From positions 3,360,501 to 3,424,500 of the forward strand of contig CANUEZ040000193.1 of the NCBI GenBank assembly GCA_948099385.1: a stretch of 64,000 nt of DNA, in the 5' to 3' direction. Every line of letters starts with the position of its first letter. Positions within the stretch are counted from its first letter, which is position 1. A program made the translations under genes and the position numbers. Of this stretch, positions 10,480 through 23,706 are shown piece by piece. Below the pieces are notes generated by a model. It worked only from the letters and a program-made list of their open reading frames with translations, made no database searches and was not told the DNA's origin. This DNA is from Fasciola hepatica (Eukaryota; Platyhelminthes; Trematoda; Plagiorchiida; Fasciolidae).

Positions 10480-10698
10480 AGACTTCTTAGTCAACTCCCA
10501 ACCTATGGACGTCTTCTACAGAGAAAGCAATCCGAACTTTGCGATGATCGTCATGGACACTGAAAATTCGCTTCCATTTCACTTACCAACTTTGAATAGC
10601 AAATGTGAATTCCGTAGGAATGAGGTCTTCAGATATGCTTCAGTAAACTGTTTTGAAAGATTACTGGACAAATTACGAAAATTTTGCGTAGTTGATAA
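10480..10698 (+). CDS. Candidate exon A, copy 2
   Basis: This copy is identical to the first, with the acceptor ending at 10479 and GTAAGA at 10699. The in-frame ATG is at 10505. Confidence 0.45.
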
Positions 10699-12066
10699 GT
10701 AAGATTTTAAGCTCTGGGCTTTGTCTTTATTGAGAATTCAAAGTTATTGAGAGCAAACCGTTGGATGAACTTTATAAAAATACCGCGACCTCTGAGGATT
10801 TCTGATGATAAAGTATTACAAAAACTACCTGTGTTTTGTTTTTTTCAATTAAATTTACTGAATTATTATATTCTGTCGAAGCAGCAGTCTTATGTTATCC
10901 GTCTCAAATCGAAATTATGTATTTCATGATTAGTCGTTCTCAGTAAATCGTACGGGAATATTTGTTGGGGAACGATTTGGAACCTTTATGGACTGTTTCC
11001 AATAGTGCTGTTTTTTCCATATAAAATGAAAATTGTTCAAGATATAAATTCAGTAATCCGAGATATTCGAAAACTTAAAACTTCACCAGTCATTTTACCA
11101 GGAATCTAACCCAACATCATTGCCTGCAGTGGTGTATGAATATATTCTGCTGAGTCCTCTACGGAGAATTGGGTCATTTTCGAAATCGATCGCTAGGCAA
11201 GACTTGGGTTCTGATAGCGTAAAACAGCGCTGTACTGGTAGCGTTCAAAATACCTTCGAGAAACAATCAGGACAGTCTGGTGGTTTGATTCTAGAGTAGC
11301 TGTTTACAAATTTCAGCGAGGGCTTTGCCGATGTGCGCCGGTGATCGTCTCTGACTGGGATTACACATGTGGGCATTGTATTCACTTTATTCGATGGTGC
11401 TTTAAACCATGATGCTGCAGGATCAGTTATCTTATTTGCTTTTAGGGATGTACTCAACAGATGAGCGTACTGTGACACGGACGACATTCATCACGCTGTT
11501 TGACGAGTCAAGTTAAAAGAAAACCAAAGGGGATGAGTGAAACACAGTGAGGGTTTTCTTTCTTATTTCATAAGGTTGCGAAAAATTATGGGTGAACAAA
11601 ACAACACGACCGAGAATAACTCGTCGAAGAATAAACTTGGAAAAAATTGTTAGTGTCTTTCAAAACTGCTTGAGAACTCTTATTTGAGGGGATAACCGTA
11701 GCACCATAGGGACATGGTGCTGAATTTAAGATATCCATTGTGGATTGGTCCTAGGGTAACATCTCAATACACAAAGGGCTCACTCTGGAAAACTACTTGG
11801 TTTCCAGGAAAACAGAGTCGGTACGGTGAAGAGAATGGAAATTGCTGAAAATACACGCAAAGCATTTGGACGGGTTCACATTTTGACCAGATCCGATGGA
11901 AAGATATCGTATTTGGGATATATTCTCACTAACCATTCTGAAGCAAGAAGGAGCAGGAGGCAACCTGACAATGAGAAACATGGCCAGAGTAATCGGATAT
12001 CCCAGACGAGTTAGGCACTAGAAGCCTACCAATGTGCACGACAAACCAAAAGATAAACAACACGGT

Positions 12067-13022
12067 ACCCTGGAGTATTCCAGAAATTTTGACGAGCAGT
12101 TTCGAACTTTCATGCACACCTTGGATTTCTGCTTTCTACTTTGAAAATAATGAGAGGGCCAGATGGGATTTTTGAAGAGATAGCTGAAGGTTTTAAGCCC
12201 TTGAAGATATAAAAAATAAGGTACTGAAAAGAAAGTTCAAGAATATTCCATGAGCAAAGTAGAGAGATCGGGAGGACCTATCTCTGTATTCAGCAGTAAA
12301 ATGCACTGAGGAAACAAATTTATCGAGAATGGATACTTTAGGTTTGAAGTCGCTCTGAACAGGGTCCGAAGACAGCCCAGCATGCACGTTTCAGCAATAT
12401 TTACTGCTGCTTGATTTGAGATCTTTCGGATTAAAACGTGTCCCTGTCTCATTTGTGATGGGACCCGTGGAGATCGGCATGATGAGGGACGGTTGCCGAA
12501 AATCAGGGACCGAATGACCTAATAGGAGCAAGAGTCCCGCTTGAAAGTAGCAAGAATCCGATGGAGAATCTCGTTGGAATGAGAATGACTCTCATGAAAA
12601 CTATCGATTTTGTAACCGGGAACTTGTAAGTGATACCTTCACCGGACGAATACGAGAGTGAAAATAATTAGCTCGGCTGCCAGTTATGGTGTATCACGGA
12701 CTGTGTCACTTTGTCATTTACTATAAAACGCTTAGATTAGAGATAGGGTGAAGGCCTATAACTCCGTTGCTTCACTCACTAAAATGGCTGCAAACGAAAG
12801 TTAGTAATTGGGAAACAATCCCTCCACGGTTATTCCCTAGCGATTGAGGTATAAAATGAACATGTCAGAATCTTTCACAATGAATTTAGAATAAATTTCG
12901 ACAAAAGAGAAGCATCAGCCGGAGACTATTGCAAAACATACTCCAATAGAAAAACATGGACTATTTGGGACTAAATGGCTTTATAAGCAATTTTCTGGAA
13001 TAGACATTAAGTCCGAATATTT
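12067..13022 (+). other. 956-bp long-form segment, unit 3
   Basis: This copy appears identical to the one in unit 2 and has the same two junctions. Confidence 0.9.
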
Positions 13023-15186
13023 GAGCTAATGGGTTCAACAATCAGCTACTTATATTTAGGACTTCTTCACCCAAACTCTAACAAAATGAAAAGAACTCCA
13101 GGGACCCGCGAAGTATTCTCTAATAATGTCGCACTTTTCTACAGTTGAATCTAAGTGAGTGTTCGCCGTGTGAATTTCTAGAGACTTAGGATTTGCTTGG
13201 CTTCGGCCCCTTTCGCACTTGATGATGACTGATCAGCATTTGTTCTTCAAAACAAAATAATCTCAGTATGCATGATTTAGTTTGCCAAATTTTTCTATGG
13301 TTTCGATATCGGGAATATGCATATGATTGAAGATTAGATCGCAACATATGTAACCATTTCACAATTGAATCCAACAAACGATCCCACTGAATCAGTCTGA
13401 AGTACGACACAAACTTATATGAGCATACAATGTATATTATGTTCATGAAATTTCTTTTCAAAGTTAGCCTCGTTCAACGACAAGTTTTATCTACCAAATT
13501 GAACACACTTTATCTCAAGACACATCCAGTCAAAAATGAATGGTTTCGGGTATCTTTAATATCAGTGTATAATACTTGGTGTAGAATGAACGTGGTTACC
13601 ACCAATCTGGTGACGGCATAACGTGAACTCAAGGGATAAAGAAACATAAGTTGAATTTTCACAAATCACATACGTCGAAAATTTCTCAACTGAGCAAAGC
13701 CTATTAGATTATTGAATTTCGTGTTTGGTGAAAACAACAGTATCTTGTGAACAGGAACAAAAGTCTGTTCATGTTACTTCAGAAGGACTTCTGACTAAAA
13801 GAGGTATGCACCGCACATAACGGACGGCGAATAGTTTAATTTTGCAAGAAGCAGAACGAATATGCCCAAAAAGAAACGTCTTATCAAGTCGTGACCACAG
13901 TCCAATTTCTGTGTGAATTGTACTGCAGTCTCGAAGCATAACAGTCAGGAATAGTGGTCATGTCTGATCTCCATTGTCTGCAGTTCATTTCATGCTAAGC
14001 AGAGTTGGTATCAAATATTAGTATTTCGTTGTGTCACTTTAATAGTTCTCATGCGCCGATAAAGCTCACACCTTTTTTTATAATGTTCCAATGATCATTG
14101 GGCTGAGCTTTTTTGTTGTTCTGTTTGAATAGTGAAACCGTGTGGTATAATTCAGCAGAATGTGACAGATCTGCACAATTCTCACTGAGCAATTCGAAAT
14201 TTTTCGATCGATAGCGCAGCTGGAATTTTCGGAGCTGACTCGTGCGAAATTTGCATTCTCAATAGTATTGTTCTGCGTCATGTGCTTGACACTCACGAGT
14301 CATCCTTTGTGATGATCAATTCACTTTGCACACTCGCTTTCAGCAGCTCAGTGGTTTTACGAAATGGGTGATGCATTCATATGACCTGACCAACCGTCCT
14401 ATGTGAAATGCAATTTATGAAAGCTTTGGTTCATACAAATCAATAATGTTAGACTGTGCCTTGATTACGTGGCGTCTTTTGCGGACCTGTGTATCGTCCT
14501 TACATATCAAGTCAAACACAGATTTGAAGAGGTCACACATCACATGAAAAATCTTTCAATTGCGAAAACCGCCGTCAACTCAAAAATAAATTTGTTGTTA
14601 GGTTTCTTCAAGTTAATCGTTGTCACATACAATAAAAAATGCTTAGCACTAACGAATGTACCAGGTCACCTAATCGGTGAAATAACTCCCTTAGTCCATT
14701 TCGTTCAATGATTTTGTAAAGGCTTTAACCAGAGAAAACTAGCATCATCATCTTTGATATAACCTGCCTAAATTGTATTTCATATTTGTTATATTGCCTA
14801 TTTTCTGAATATGGTAAATATGAGCAGTGAGAAAGAAAATAACATGCAGTGAGAAATACATGTTTGGTCATATTTTGTCCAAAATATTGTTTAATCTTAT
14901 TGTGAACCAGCTTTGGAATCCAATACGATAATTAGACTTTGCACTGGAAAACCCGGTTGTTCAAGAACCGGTGGCCAATTTTAAACCCTATATGATTAAT
15001 TCTGGGGAAAGAGTGGCTTTCGTACAACAAAATCAGTTACCAAAAGTTATAAATTGCGTAATGTTACGTTTGGAAAAAATTAACTTGTGATGAAACATGA
15101 GCAAACGCGGTATAATAAATGAATAACGCTGACTGAATTTGGAGTTGATGTCGATCAAAAACGCACGACTACAAAAGATGTCATGA

Positions 15187-15846
15187 GACATCCATCGATT
15201 ACCACCTCTTCACGGTTTATGTGATCTGGTTTCGAATATACTTCAAGAAACTTGTCCTCAAATTATTAAATCTACCAAATTCTTCACCGTGGAATATCAC
15301 TTACTAACATCTCGTTTTCATATAATCGGATTTTGTCTGTTTCCTCAAAGTGAAGCCAAGCAATTATCCGCGAGAAACGAACCCGAAATGTTTGAAAAAG
15401 GGGATTCAATTTGGCGGTATTTACCGAGTTCTATGCTCTTAATTATCTCATACTGTTGGGAAAACGAATTTCATATTTTGCCCACTACCCAACGAATGAC
15501 ATATTCGAAATGGAACGCAAAACATGATCCGTTTCTTCTACCGGAGCATTTTTCTTCTGGTAAAGGTTCCCGTAACAACTATCAACTCAAAGACTGCACT
15601 CTCCACAACGTAATAACGGCCACATTTACTATTTTTGCAGATAATAACCTTATTATTTCTGGACACCTAAAGATATTCAAGATAGAAATGTATTCCGTTC
15701 TGTCTAGACTGCGTGAAGAAAAACATGAAATCAACTGTAGAGATATTATAACACTCTACCAGGAATCCAATATGCACAGAAGTAGGCATTTTATTCATGA
15801 GAAGAGTTTGAGTGCAGCTCTTATTCGATTACCAAAAATGACGTGA
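15187..15846 (+). CDS. Array open frame, copy 3
   Basis: This copy in unit 3 is intact, with a CGT codon at the variable arginine. The first ATG is at 15388. Confidence 0.5.
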   Translation, partial: DIHRLPPLHGLCDLVSNILQETCPQIIKSTKFFTVEYHLLTSRFHIIGFCLFPQSEAKQLSARNEPEMFEKGDSIWRYLPSSMLLIISYCWENEFHILPTTQRMTYSKWNAKHDPFLLPEHFSSGKGSRNNYQLKDCTLHNVITATFTIFADNNLIISGHLKIFKIEMYSVLSRLREEKHEINCRDIITLYQESNMHRSRHFIHEKSLSAALIRLPKMT

Positions 15847-16299
15847 ATAGAGAAACCAATTTTGAGGAGAACATACTATTTTCAAGGGAGAGCTATTATT
15901 TACAAAGTACTATATGAATTTCGCCAACGACAATATCATGAAATATAGAATAAAATGGGATTTTGCTTGAGCAGTATAGGGTTATTTTATCCTGATTCAA
16001 GCCAAGTCACCAAGATCAGTAATAATGTTCACATTGTACTTCGTAGATATTGTAATTAGAGATATACTGAACTTCTGCTTTTCGTAGCATGAAAAATTAA
16101 CCAGATTTAGTATAGTCATCAAGCTTGTCCCAAAAAGCCAAGCACGCTCTCAAATAATTTGTTCTTCAATCCTGTGGGTAGAGTGCTGGGGATATAGATC
16201 AACATACAGGTGAAATTTGGTATTTGAAAACACCGTTGGCTAGCATTGTATACTTTGGATTTATGATTTTCCTCATATCTTCATCCACCTACTTGCCAG

Positions 16300-16518
16300 A
16301 GACTTCCTAGTCAACTCCCAACCTATGGACGTCTTCTACAGAGAAAGCAATCCGAACTTTGCGATGATCGTCATGGACACTGAAAATTCGCTTCCATTTC
16401 ACTTACCAACTTTGAATAGCAAATGTGAGTTCCGTAGGAATGAGGTCTTCAGATATGCTTCAGTAAACTGTTTTGAAAGATTACTGGACAAATTACGAAA
16501 ATTTTGCGTAGTTGATAA
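16300..16518 (+). CDS. Candidate exon A, copy 3 (two silent changes)
   Basis: This copy differs from the others at about 16306 (TTA to CTA, Leu) and 16429 (GAA to GAG, Glu). Both are silent and both splice sites are kept. The ATG is at 16325. Confidence 0.45.
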
Positions 16519-19500
16519 GTAAGATTTTAAGCTCTGGGCTTTGTCTTTATTGAGAATTCAAAGTTATTGAGAGCAAACCGTTGGATGAACTTTATAAAAA
16601 TACCGCGACCTCTGAGGATTTCTGATGATAAAGTATTACAAAAACTACCTGTGTTTTGTTTTTTTCAATTAAATTTACTGAATTATTATATTCTGTCGAA
16701 GCAGCAGTCTTATGTTATCCGTCTCAAATCGAAATTATGTATTTCATGATTAGTCGTTCTCAGTAAATCGTACGGGAATATTTGTTGGGGAACGATTTGG
16801 AACCTTTATGGACTGTTTCCAATAGTGCTGTTTTTTCCATATAAAATGAAAATTGTTCAAGATATAAATTCAGTAATCCGAGATATTCGAAAACTTAAAA
16901 CTTCACCAGTCATTTTACCAGGAATCTAACCCAACATCATTGCCTGCAGTGGTGTATGAATATATTCTGCTGAGTCCTCTACGGAGAATTGGGTCATTTT
17001 CGAAATCGATCGCTAGGCAAGACTTGGGTTCTGATAGCGTAAAACAGCGCTGTACTGGTAGCGTTCAAAATACCTTCGAGAAACAATCAGGACAGTCTGG
17101 TGGTTTGATTCTAGAGTAGCTGTTTACAAATTTCAGCGAGGGCTTTGCCGATGTGCGCCGGTGATCGTCTCTGACTGGGATTACACATGTGGGCATTGTA
17201 TTCACTTTATTCGATGGTGCTTTAAACCATGATGCTGCAGGATCAGTTATCTTATTTGCTTTTAGGGATGTACTCAACAGATGAGCGTACTGTGACACGG
17301 ACGACATTCATCACGCTGTTTGACGAGTCAAGTTAAAAGAAAACCAAAGGGGATGAGTGAAACACAGTGAGGGTTTTCTTTCTTATTTCATAAGGTTGCG
17401 AAAAATTATGGGTGAACAAAACAACACGACCGAGAATAACTCGTCGAAGAATAAACTTGGAAAAAATTGTTAGTGTCTTTCAAAACTGCTTGAGAACTCT
17501 TATTTGAGGGGATAACCGTAGCACCATAGGGACATGGTGCTGAATTTAAGATATCCATTGTGGATTGGTCCTAGGGTAACATCTCAATACACAAAGGGCT
17601 CACTCTGGAAAACTACTTGGTTTCCAGGAAAACAGAGTCGGTACGGTGAAGAGAATGGAAATTGCTGAAAATACACGCAAAGCATTTGGACGGGTTCACA
17701 TTTTGACCAGATCCGATGGAAAGATATCGTATTTGGGATATATTCTCACTAACCATTCTGAAGCAAGAAGGAGCAGGAGGCAACCTGACAATGAGAAACA
17801 TGGCCAGAGTAATCGGATATCCCAGACGAGTTAGGCACTAGAAGCCTACCAATGTGCACGACAAACCAAAAGATAAACAACACGGTGAGCTAATGGGTTC
17901 AACAATCAGCTACTTATATTTAGGACTTCTTCACCCAAACTCTAACAAAATGAAAAGAACTCCAGGGACCCGCGAAGTATTCTCTAATAATGTCGCACTT
18001 TTCTACAGTTGAATCTAAGTGAGTGTTCGCCGTGTGAATTTCTAGAGACTTAGGATTTGCTTGGCTTCGGCCCCTTTCGCACTTGATGATGACTGATCAG
18101 CATTTGTTCTTCAAAACAAAATAATCTCAGTATGCATGATTTAGTTTGCCAAATTTTTCTATGGTTTCGATATCGGGAATATGCATATGATTGAAGATTA
18201 GATCGCAACATATGTAACCATTTCACAATTGAATCCAACAAACGATCCCACTGAATCAGTCTGAAGTACGACACAAACTTATATGAGCATACAATGTATA
18301 TTATGTTCATGAAATTTCTTTTCAAAGTTAGCCTCGTTCAACGACAAGTTTTATCTACCCAATTGAACACACTTTATCTCAAGACACATCCAGTCAAAAA
18401 TGAATGGTTTCGGGTATCTTCAATATCAGTGTATAATACTTGGTGTAGAATGAACGTGGTTACCACCAATCTGGTGACGGCATAACGTGAACTCAAGGGA
18501 TAAAGAAACATAAGTTGAATTTTCACAAATCACATACGTCGAAAATTTCTCAACTGAGCAAAGCCTATTAGATTATTGAATTTCGTGTTTGGTGAAAACA
18601 ACAGTATCTTGTGAACAGGAACAAAAGTCTGTTCATGTTACTTCAGAAGGACTTCTGACTAAAAGAGGTATGCACCGCACATAACGGACGGCGAATAGTT
18701 TAATTTTGCAAGAAGCAGAACGAATATGCCCAAAAAGAAACGTCTTATCAAGTCGTGACCACAGTCCAATTTCTGTGTGAATTGTACTGCAGTCTCGAAG
18801 CATAACAGTCAGGAATAGTGGTCATGTCTGATCTCCATTGTCTGCAGTTCATTTCATGCTAAGCAGAGTTGGTATCAAATATTAGTATTTCGTTGTGTCA
18901 CTTTAATAGTTCTCATGCGCCGATAAAGCTCACACCTTTTTTTATAATGTTCCAATGATCATTGGGCTGAGCTTTTTTGTTGTTCTGTTTGAATAGTGAA
19001 ACCGTGTGGTATAATTCAGCAGAATGTGACAGATCTGCACAATTCTCACTGAGCAATTCGAAATTTTTCGATCGATAGCGCAGCTGGAATTTTCGGAGCT
19101 GACTCGTGCGAAATTTGCATTCTCAATAGTATTGTTCTGCGTCATGTGCTTGACACTCACGAGTCATCCTTTGTGATGATCAATTCACTTTGCACACTCG
19201 CTTTCAGCAGCTCAGTGGTTTTACGAAATGGGTGATGCATTCATATGACCTGACCAACCGTCTTATGTGAAATGCAATTTATGAAAGCTTTGGTTCATAC
19301 AAATCAATAATGTTAGACTGTGCCTTGATTACGTGGCGTCTTTTGCGGACCTGTGTATCGTCCTTACATATCAAGTCAAACACAGATTTGAAGAGGTCAC
19401 ACATCACATGATAAATCTTTCAATTGCGAAAACCGCCGTCAACTCAAAAATAAATTTGTTGTTAGGTTTCTTCAAGTTAATCGTTGTCACATACAATAAA

Positions 19501-21368
19501 AAATGCTTAGCACTAACGAATGTACCAGGTCACCTAATCGGTGAAATAACTCCCTTAGTCCATTTCGTTCAATGATTTTGTAAAGGCTTTAACCAGAGAA
19601 AACTAGCATCATCATCTTTGATATAACCTGCCTAAATTGTATTTCATATTTGTTATATTGCCTATTTTCTGAATATGGTAAATATGAGCAGTGAGAACGA
19701 AAATAACATGCAGTGAGAAATACATGTTTGGTCATATTTTGTCCAAAATATTGTTTAATCTTATTGTGAACCAGCTTTGGAATCCAATACGATAATTAGA
19801 CTTTGCACTGGAAAACCCGGTTGTTCAAGAACCGGTGGCCAATTTTAAACCCTATATGATTAATTCTGGGGAAAGAGTGGCTTTCGTACAACAAAATCAG
19901 TTACCAAAAGTTATAAATTGCGTAATGTTACGTTTGGAAAAAATTAACTTGTGATGAAACATGAGCAAACGCGGTATAATAAATGAATAACGCTGACTGA
20001 ATTTGGAGTTGATGTCGATCAAAAACGCACGACTACAAAAGATGTCATGAGACATCCATCGATTACCACCTCTTCACGGTTTATGTGATCTGGTTTCGAA
20101 TATACTTCAAGAAACTTGTCCTCAAATTATTAAATCTACCAAATTCTTCACCGTGGAATATCACTTACTAACATCTCGTTTTCATATAATCGGATTTTGT
20201 CTGTTTCCTCAAAGTGAAGCCAAGCAATTATCCGCGAGAAACGAACCCGAAATGTTTGAAAAAGGGGATTCAATTTGGCGGTATTTACCGAGTTCTATGC
20301 TCTTAATTATCTCATACTGTTGGGAAAACGAATTTCATATTTTGCCCACTACCCAACGAATGACATATTCGAAATGGAACGCAAAACATGATCCGTTTCT
20401 TCTACCGGAGCATTTTTCTTCTGGTAAAGGTTCCCGTAACAACTATCAACTCAAAGACTGCACTCTCCACAACGTAATAACGGCCACATTTACTATTTTT
20501 GCAGATAATAACCTTATTATTTCTGGACACCTAAAGATATTCAAGATAGAAATGTATTCCGTTCTGTCTAGACTGCGTGAAGAAAAACATGAAATCAACT
20601 GTAGAGATATTATAACACTCTACCAGGAATCCAATATGCACAGAAGTAGGCATTTTATTCATGAGAAGAGTTTGAGTGCAGCTCTTATTCGATTACCAAA
20701 AATGACGTGAATAGAGAAACCAATTTTGAGGAGAACATACTATTTTCAAGGGAGAGCTATTATTTACAAAGTACTATATGAATTTCGCCAACGACAATAT
20801 CATGAAATATAGAATAAAATGGGATTTTGCTTGAGCAGTATAGGGTTATTTTATCCTGATTCAAGCCAAGTCACCAAGATCAGTAATAATGTTCACATTG
20901 TACTTCGTAGATATTGTAATTAGAGATATACTGAACTTCTGCTTTTCGTAGCATGAAAAATTAACCAGATTTAGTATAGTCATCAAGCTTGTCCCAAAAA
21001 GCCAAGCACGCTCTCAAATAATTTGTTCTTCAATCCTGTGGGTAGAGTGCTGGGGATATAGATCAACATACAGGTGAAATTTGGTATTTGAAAACACCGT
21101 TGGCTAGCATTGTATACTTTGGATTTATGATTTTCCTCATATCTTCATCCACCTACTTGCCAGAGACTTCTTAGTCAACTCCCAACCTATGGACGTCTTC
21201 TACAGAGAAAGCAATCCGAACTTTGCGATGATCGTCATGGACACTGAAAATTCGCTTCCATTTCACTTACCAACTTTGAATAGCAAATGTGAATTCCGTA
21301 GGAATGAGGTCTTCAGATATGCTTCAGTAAACTGTTTTGAAAGATTACTGGACAAATTACGAAAATTT
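16505..21368 (+). repeat. Unit 4 (short form)
   Basis: This 4864-bp unit has its short-form junction at 17886/17887. It is the first unit with the units 4-7 alleles at the equivalents of 1917 (c) and 3194 (c). I see no private base in it. Confidence 0.95.
20051..20710 (+). CDS. Array open frame, copy 4
   Basis: This copy in short unit 4 is intact, with a CGT codon at the variable arginine. The first ATG is at 20252. Confidence 0.5.
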   Translation, partial: DIHRLPPLHGLCDLVSNILQETCPQIIKSTKFFTVEYHLLTSRFHIIGFCLFPQSEAKQLSARNEPEMFEKGDSIWRYLPSSMLLIISYCWENEFHILPTTQRMTYSKWNAKHDPFLLPEHFSSGKGSRNNYQLKDCTLHNVITATFTIFADNNLIISGHLKIFKIEMYSVLSRLREEKHEINCRDIITLYQESNMHRSRHFIHEKSLSAALIRLPKMT

Positions 21369-21382
21369 TGCGTAGTTGATAA
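21164..21382 (+). CDS. Candidate exon A, copy 4
   Basis: This copy is intact, with the ATG at 21189 and the donor at 21383. It joins short unit 4 to long unit 5. Confidence 0.45.
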
Positions 21383-22750
21383 GTAAGATTTTAAGCTCTG
21401 GGCTTTGTCTTTATTGAGAATTCAAAGTTATTGAGAGCAAACCGTTGGATGAACTTTATAAAAATACCGCGACCTCTGAGGATTTCTGATGATAAAGTAT
21501 TACAAAAACTACCTGTGTTTTGTTTTTTTCAATTAAATTTACTGAATTATTATATTCTGTCGAAGCAGCAGTCTTATGTTATCCGTCTCAAATCGAAATT
21601 ATGTATTTCATGATTAGTCGTTCTCAGTAAATCGTACGGGAATATTTGTTGGGGAACGATTTGGAACCTTTATGGACTGTTTCCAATAGTGCTGTTTTTT
21701 CCATATAAAATGAAAATTGTTCAAGATATAAATTCAGTAATCCGAGATATTCGAAAACTTAAAACTTCACCAGTCATTTTACCAGGAATCTAACCCAACA
21801 TCATTGCCTGCAGTGGTGTATGAATATATTCTGCTGAGTCCTCTACGGAGAATTGGGTCATTTTCGAAATCGATCGCTAGGCAAGACTTGGGTTCTGATA
21901 GCGTAAAACAGCGCTGTACTGGTAGCGTTCAAAATACCTTCGAGAAACAATCAGGACAGTCTGGTGGTTTGATTCTAGAGTAGCTGTTTACAAATTTCAG
22001 CGAGGGCTTTGCCGATGTGCGCCGGTGATCGTCTCTGACTGGGATTACACATGTGGGCATTGTATTCACTTTATTCGATGGTGCTTTAAACCATGATGCT
22101 GCAGGATCAGTTATCTTATTTGCTTTTAGGGATGTACTCAACAGATGAGCGTACTGTGACACGGACGACATTCATCACGCTGTTTGACGAGTCAAGTTAA
22201 AAGAAAACCAAAGGGGATGAGTGAAACACAGTGAGGGTTTTCTTTCTTATTTCATAAGGTTGCGAAAAATTATGGGTGAACAAAACAACACGACCGAGAA
22301 TAACTCGTCGAAGAATAAACTTGGAAAAAATTGTTAGTGTCTTTCAAAACTGCTTGAGAACTCTTATTTGAGGGGATAACCGTAGCACCATAGGGACATG
22401 GTGCTGAATTTAAGATATCCATTGTGGATTGGTCCTAGGGTAACATCTCAATACACAAAGGGCTCACTCTGGAAAACTACTTGGTTTCCAGGAAAACAGA
22501 GTCGGTACGGTGAAGAGAATGGAAATTGCTGAAAATACACGCAAAGCATTTGGACGGGTTCACATTTTGACCAGATCCGATGGAAAGATATCGTATTTGG
22601 GATATATTCTCACTAACCATTCTGAAGCAAGAAGGAGCAGGAGGCAACCTGACAATGAGAAACATGGCCAGAGTAATCGGATATCCCAGACGAGTTAGGC
22701 ACTAGAAGCCTACCAATGTGCACGACAAACCAAAAGATAAACAACACGGT

Positions 22751-23706
22751 ACCCTGGAGTATTCCAGAAATTTTGACGAGCAGTTTCGAACTTTCATGCA
22801 CACCTTGGATTTCTGCTTTCTACTTTGAAAATAATGAGAGGGCCAGATGGGATTTTTGAAGAGATAGCTGAAGGTTTTAAGCCCTTGAAGATATAAAAAA
22901 TAAGGTACTGAAAAGAAAGTTCAAGAATATTCCATGAGCAAAGTAGAGAGATCGGGAGGACCTATCTCTGTATTCAGCAGTAAAATGCACTGAGGAAACA
23001 AATTTATCGAGAATGGATACTTTAGGTTTGAAGTCGCTCTGAACAGGGTCCGAAGACAGCCCAGCATGCACGTTTCAGCAATATTTACTGCTGCTTGATT
23101 TGAGATCTTTCGGATTAAAACGTGTCCCTGTCTCATTTGTGATGGGACCCGTGGAGATCGGCATGATGAGGGACGGTTGCCGAAAATCAGGGACCGAATG
23201 ACCTAATAGGAGCAAGAGTCCCGCTTGAAAGTAGCAAGAATCCGATGGAGAATCTCGTTGGAATGAGAATGACTCTCATGAAAACTATCGATTTTGTAAC
23301 CGGGAACTTGTAAGTGATACCTTCACCGGACGAATACGAGAGTGAAAATAATTAGCTCGGCTGCCAGTTATGGTGTATCACGGACTGTGTCACTTTGTCA
23401 TTTACTATAAAACGCTTGGATTAGAGATAGGGTGAAGGCCTATAACTCCGTTGCTTCACTCACTAAAATGGCTGCAAACGAAAGTTAGTAATTGGGAAAC
23501 AATCCCTCCACGGTTATTCCCTAGCGATTGAGGTATAAAATGAACATGTCAGAATCTTTCACAATGAATTTAGAATAAATTTCGACAAAAGAGAAGCATC
23601 AGCCGGAGACTATTGCAAAACATACTCCAATAGAAAAACATGGACTATTTGGGACTAAATGGCTTTATAAGCAATTTTCTGGAATAGACATTAAGTCCGA
23701 ATATTT
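22751..23706 (+). other. 956-bp long-form segment, unit 5
   Basis: This copy matches unit 2 except for one a-to-g change near 23418. Confidence 0.9.

Larger units (their letters stand above)
4865..10684 (+). repeat. Unit 2 (long form)
   Basis: This 5820-bp unit carries the 956-bp segment at 6247-7202. Its private changes are 8455 (a) and 8769 (c). With unit 3 it shares c at the position equivalent to 2759 of unit 1. Confidence 0.95.
10685..16504 (+). repeat. Unit 3 (long form)
   Basis: This 5820-bp unit carries the 956-bp segment at 12067-13022. Private changes lie at about 13496 and 14547, and there are two in candidate exon A near its end (about 16306 and 16429). It is the first unit with a at the 3040-equivalent site. 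Confidence 0.95.
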